From Aquirhabdus sp. (GTDB taxonomy: Bacteria > Pseudomonadota > Gammaproteobacteria > Pseudomonadales > Moraxellaceae), in assembly GCA_030152425.1 (NCBI GenBank), contig JASLJP010000361.1:1-7454 (forward strand): 7,454 nucleotides of DNA, read 5' to 3'. The stretch's first letter is position 1; each line of letters starts with the position of its first letter. A model generated the notes under the pieces. It had not been told where the DNA came from. It did no database searches and saw nothing but the letters and a program-made list of their open reading frames with translations. The position numbers were made by a program, and so were the translations under genes. Of this stretch, positions 4,552-7,454 are shown piece by piece.

Positions 4552-7454
4552 GTACTGATCCGTGTCAGTACCGGTAGCGAGGCTGAAGAGGCCGATAACT
4601 TCAGCATCAATCCAAAATTTTCCACCGATGGCACCAAGATCGTCTACAGCAGCTACGCCACCAATCTGGACGGCGGCGACACCAATGGCAAAATGGACAT
4701 CTTTGTCACCGACCCCAACGGCAGTGCGTCATACTTGGTGAGCCGCGATGTCAATGGTGTGGTGGGCAATGGCGACAGCCTCAATGCGTCATTCTCCGCC
4801 GATGGCACCAAAGTCATCTTTACCAGTACCTCGACCAATCTGGTTACAGGCGACGCCAATGGTTTTCAGGATATCTTTGTCAAAGACCTGATCACCAACG
4901 TCGTGACCCTCGTGAGCACCAGCAGCGCCGGATCACAGGCCAATAACGTGAGCGATATGGGCTCGTTTTCCGCTGATGGCACGAAGGTCGTATTCAGCAG
5001 CTACGCCTCTAATTTGGTGGCGGGCGATACCAATGGCAAACAAGACATCTTCGTCAAAGATCTGATCACGGGTGTGACCACGCGCGTGAGTACCAGCGCC
5101 AGCAATGCCCAAGACGATGGTGCTAGCTTTACTCCCGTTTTTTCACCGGATGGGACCAAGGTCGTCTTTACCAGTTTGGCGACCAATCTCACGACCGGCG
5201 ACACCAACGGTGCGGACGATATTTTTGTCAAGGATCTGGTCAGCGGAGCGATCACTTTGATCAGCACCGACAGCACGGGTCTACAGGGGAACAGCAGCAG
5301 CCAGACGCCGGTGTGGTCACCGGATGGCACCAAAGTCGCGTTTGTCAGCTTTGCGCGACTGACCGGCAATGACAACAACCTCACCTCAGACATCTATATC
5401 AAAGACCTCAATACCGGCGTCACCACACTGGTCACCACCAGTGCTTTGGGCGTACAGGGCAATGGCTATACGGTGGCACCGGCGTTCTCCGCCGATGGTA
5501 CCAAGCTGGTCTTTATCAGCGCCTCGGATAATCTGGTCGCAGGCGCGGACAACAGCGTGGGCAGTGTGTTTGTCAAAGACCTCATTACCGGTGAAGTGAC
5601 TCTGGTCAGTGCCGAAGCGCACGGCATACAGGGCAATAACACCAGCCTCTCGGCATCGATCAATGCCGATGGCAGCAAGGTCGTCTTTTCAACGACAGCG
5701 ACCAACCTGCAGATCGATGACAACGGCGTCGCCGACATCTATGTCAAGAGCCTGACTGGCGGCGGACACGACACCATCGAGTCCTCATCCAGCTATAGCA
5801 TGAATGCCCACGTCGAAGACCTGACCCTGACCGGCACGGGCAACACCAATGCCTATGGCAATGATCAATGGAACGTGTTGAAAGGCAATGACGGCAACAA
5901 TATCTTGGACGGCGGCTCGGGCAAAGACACCTTGAAAGGCGGCGCGGGCAATGATATCTACTACGTCGATGATGTCGGTGATGTCGTGTCAGAGAGCAAC
6001 AGCGGCATCGTGACCTTGTTTAGCCGAGACGTTAGCTTGAATCCCGGTACGGGTGCTAGCGACGATCCGGTTACCGCGACCAATGGCAGCAACGTCGTCT
6101 TTACCAGCCTAGCGACCAATCTGACCCCCAGCGCGTCGAATGGCTCGCAGCATATCTACAGCAAAGACTATTACACCGGTGTCGTCACCTTGGTCAGCAG
6201 CAATGCGGCGGGTCAGCAGGGGGATGCCTATAGCTTTGATCCTACTGTTTCGAGCGATGGCAGCAAGGTCGCCTTTAGCAGTACCTCGGACAATCTCATC
6301 GCAGGGGATAGCAATGCCGCCAATGATGTCTTCGTGAAGAATCTCACCACCGGCGGCGTGACCTTGGTCAGTACCACGGCAGCCGGCGTGCAGGGTAACG
6401 GCCACAGTGGCTCGGCCTCGATCTCTGCCGATGGCAATAAAGTCGCGTTTATCAGCTATGCCGATAATCTGGTGGCAGGTGACAACAACCTCATGCCCGA
6501 TGTGTTTGTCAAAGACCTGCAGACCGGCGCGCTGACTTTGGTCAGCAGTAGCAGCGCGGGTGTCAAAGGCAATGACTTAAGTCAGGGTGTTTCGATCTCG
6601 GCCGATGGCACCAAGGTGACCTTTGCCAGCCTGTCGTCCAATCTGGTGGCGGGCGATACCAACAATGAAATGGACATTTTCTTAAAAGACCTGACCACCG
6701 GTGTGACCACCTTGATCAGCAGTGATGTCAACGGCGTGCAGGGCAACCGCGATAGCAATACGCCGATCTTCTCACCCGATGGCAGTAAGATCGCCTTCCT
6801 CAGCTCGTCGGGCAACCTCGTCGCGCAGAACTTCAGCGGCTATCAAAAACTGTTTATCAAGGATATCGCCACTGGGGTTGTGACCTTGGTCAGTCAGGCA
6901 GATGACGGTACGCAACCGAATGGCTATATCTTTGCACCGACCTTCTCGGCCGATGGCACCAAGATCGCCTTTGCCAGCTATGCCAATAATCTGCTGCCGG
7001 GCGACAGCGACGCCTATCCGGATATCTTTGTTAAAGACCTGATCACCGGCCATATCCAATTGGTCAGCAACAGCGTCGATGGCCTGCAGAGCAATGGCTT
7101 TAGCGGCTACTCCGCCTTTGCCCCAGATGGCAAGATCATTTTCGCCAGCGACGGCACCAATCTGCTGCCCGGCCTCGATGTCAACGGCTCGCGCGATCTG
7201 TTCGTCAAAGACCTCAATACCGATAGCGGCGGCGTCGACACCGTGCGCTCGCTGGTCAGCTTTACGCTGGGTGACAATATCGAAAAACTCACCCTGCTGG
7301 GTATGTTTAACATCAACGGCACCGGCAACGATCTCAACAACGTCATCTTGGGCAATTCCGGCGTCAACACACTTGAAGGCGGCAAGGGCAACGACACCTT
7401 GGATGGCGGTACTGGCAACGATATCTTGGCTGGCGGTTATGGCAATGATGTCTA
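4411..7454 (+). CDS. Giant secreted protein with two seven-blade beta-propellers inserted between RTX units (3' partial)
   Basis: The frame from ATG 4411 is open to the right edge: 1014 complete codons plus two bases. The start is fixed by the in-frame TAA at 4396 and AAAGGA eight bases upstream. Domains: half an RTX unit, residues 1-47; propeller 1, about 48-450; one full RTX unit, 451-531; propeller 2, about 532-939; a further RTX unit from 940, running off the window. The N-terminus (MAIYTGTPGNDTL) is not a Sec signal peptide, as expected for type I secretion, whose signal would be at the unseen C-terminus. I see no cysteine. The final segment (GGVDTVRS, NINGTGN, LNNVILGNSG) closely matches the start of the RTX array in the upstream gene, so the two are paralogues and this one probably continues into a long RTX array. 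Function is not recognisable beyond an extracellular, calcium-dependent structural or binding protein. Expression may be iron-controlled through the Fur-like site upstream. Confidence 0.93.
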   Translation, partial: MAIYTGTPGNDTLTSFADGDILMGGAGDDLYIINDPTDIITESQNAGVLIRVSTGSEAEEADNFSINPKFSTDGTKIVYSSYATNLDGGDTNGKMDIFVTDPNGSASYLVSRDVNGVVGNGDSLNASFSADGTKVIFTSTSTNLVTGDANGFQDIFVKDLITNVVTLVSTSSAGSQANNVSDMGSFSADGTKVVFSSYASNLVAGDTNGKQDIFVKDLITGVTTRVSTSASNAQDDGASFTPVFSPDGTKVVFTSLATNLTTGDTNGADDIFVKDLVSGAITLISTDSTGLQGNSSSQTPVWSPDGTKVAFVSFARLTGNDNNLTSDIYIKDLNTGVTTLVTTSALGVQGNGYTVAPAFSADGTKLVFISASDNLVAGADNSVGSVFVKDLITGEVTLVSAEAHGIQGNNTSLSASINADGSKVVFSTTATNLQIDDNGVADIYVKSLTGGGHDTIESSSSYSMNAHVEDLTLTGTGNTNAYGNDQWNVLKGNDGNNILDGGSGKDTLKGGAGNDIYYVDDVGDVVSESNSGIVTLFSRDVSLNPGTGASDDPVTATNGSNVVFTSLATNLTPSASNGSQHIYSKDYYTGVVTLVSSNAAGQQGDAYSFDPTVSSDGSKVAFSSTSDNLIAGDSNAANDVFVKNLTTGGVTLVSTTAAGVQGNGHSGSASISADGNKVAFISYADNLVAGDNNLMPDVFVKDLQTGALTLVSSSSAGVKGNDLSQGVSISADGTKVTFASLSSNLVAGDTNNEMDIFLKDLTTGVTTLISSDVNGVQGNRDSNTPIFSPDGSKIAFLSSSGNLVAQNFSGYQKLFIKDIATGVVTLVSQADDGTQPNGYIFAPTFSADGTKIAFASYANNLLPGDSDAYPDIFVKDLITGHIQLVSNSVDGLQSNGFSGYSAFAPDGKIIFASDGTNLLPGLDVNGSRDLFVKDLNTDSGGVDTVRSLVSFTLGDNIEKLTLLGMFNINGTGNDLNNVILGNSGVNTLEGGKGNDTLDGGTGNDILAGGYGNDV
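4552..5760 (+). repeat. Beta-propeller 1: seven TolB/PD40-like blades
   Basis: The aligned blade-start residues (F, W or I in x-x-[FWI]-[SN]-x-DG) are at 70, 128, 186, 244, 302, 359 and 417, so the period is 58 residues with a single step of 57. The blade consensus is FSADGTKVVFTS-x-ATNLV-x-GDTNG-x-x-DIFVKDL-x-TG-x-x-TLVS. Seven starts indicate a seven-blade ring. Blade 7 loses its last strand after VKSL, where GGGHDTIESS begins, and a matching strand (GVLIRVSTGS, residues 47-56) precedes blade 1. The DTNG-x-x-D loop is good in blades 1-4, altered but acidic in 5 (DNNLTSD), shifted in 6 (DNSVGS) and shortened in 7. TolB-type propellers usually bind proteins or peptides; no partner can be named. 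Confidence 0.82.
5761..6003 (+). other. Single RTX unit linking the two propellers
   Basis: Residues 451-531 form one complete unit of the type seen twelve times in the upstream protein. It opens with HDTIESSSSYSMNAHVEDLTL, has a bridging GTGNTNAYGND-x-WN, then the nonapeptides GGSGKDTLK and GGAGNDIYY, and ends VGDVVSESNSG. The second propeller starts directly afterwards. The unit may act as a rigid calcium-binding spacer between the rings, which is inference. Confidence 0.82.
6004..7227 (+). repeat. Beta-propeller 2: seven TolB/PD40-like blades
   Basis: The aligned blade positions are residues 555, 613, 671, 729, 787, 845 and 903, an exact 58-residue period at every step. Blade 1 is diverged (VTATNGSNVVF in place of VFSPDGTKVVF). 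The D-x-N-x-x-x-D loop is kept in blades 2, 3, 4, 6 and 7 (DSNAAND, DNNLMPD, DTNNEMD, DSDAYPD, DVNGSRD) and lost in blades 1 (SASNGSQH) and 5 (NFSGYQK). As in propeller 1, blade 7 is cut short at KDLNTDSGGVDTV and an extra strand (GIVTLFSRDVS, from residue 532) precedes blade 1. The two propellers share the fold and junctions but differ in loop residues, so they may not bind the same partner. Confidence 0.82.
7228..7454 (+). other. Start of the next RTX unit or array (cut by the window edge)
   Basis: From residue 940 the pattern returns to RTX: GGVDTVRSLVSFTLGDNIE, then LLGMFNINGTGNDLNNVIL, then the nonapeptides GGKGNDTLD, GGTGNDILA and GGYGNDV at the edge. It matches unit 1 of the upstream gene's array (bases 725 onward) in order and spacing. 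More RTX units and a secretion signal are expected beyond the window. Confidence 0.85.

Noticed and set aside
5369..5599. Plus-strand open frame of 76 codons inside propeller 1 (and a similar 65-codon one at 6140-6337)
   Set aside because: Both are out of frame within the well-supported blade coding sequence, with no ribosome binding site or domain.
4552..5760. Identification as TolB of the Tol-Pal system
   Set aside because: Only the blade type is shared. There is no Sec signal peptide or TolB N-terminal domain, and the blades sit inside an RTX protein next to no tol or pal gene.
4618..7200. Regular 174-base periodicity as a CRISPR or satellite array
   Set aside because: The period is a whole number of codons in an unbroken frame, conservation is at protein level, and there is no alternation of identical repeats with unique spacers.

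Overview
The window holds the adjoining parts of two very large, head-to-tail paralogous genes on the + strand. Both encode cysteine-free, Gly/Asp/Asn/Thr-rich RTX-type proteins that also carry TolB/PD40-like beta-propeller blades. The sequence pattern suggests a Gram-negative bacterium, probably a beta- or gamma-proteobacterium: glycine-rich GGxGNDTL calcium-binding repeats, a C-terminal type I secretion signal, a classical intrinsic terminator and a possible Fur box. Species cannot be assigned from the sequence.

Layout. Bases 2-4126 are the 3' part of gene A; its reading frame is open to the window edge, so its true start lies upstream. It encodes at least four beta-propeller blades (bases 2-724), then twelve RTX-containing repeat units of 80-92 residues (725-3790), then a type I secretion target domain and stop. 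Bases 4127-4410 are a 284-bp non-coding gap. It has a near-perfect rho-independent terminator just after gene A (4154-4196), an AT-rich stretch, a weak candidate promoter overlapped by a Fur-box-like sequence (4304-4338), and a good ribosome binding site (4397-4402). Gene B begins at ATG 4411 and runs in one open frame off the right edge (1014 codons visible). It encodes half an RTX unit, a seven-blade propeller, one complete RTX unit, a second seven-blade propeller, and the start of another RTX unit.

The most interesting point is how the modules join. In gene B each propeller sits inside an RTX unit at the same place, between the acidic E-x-x-N-x-G end of one beta-roll and the D-T-V/I start of the next strand-rich segment. 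The visible propeller in gene A leaves through the same junction. Each gene B propeller is also preceded by an extra strand resembling the outer strand that its seventh blade lacks, which suggests a Velcro-style ring closure. Most blades carry a D-x-N-G-x-x-D-like loop that could bind calcium.

Working model (inference): both proteins are exported in one step by a type I secretion system, fold outside the cell on meeting calcium, and act as extended surface or released proteins, perhaps adhesive or matrix-like. No enzymatic domain, transporter gene or immunity gene is visible. The terminator implies that gene B is transcribed from its own promoter, possibly controlled by iron through Fur.
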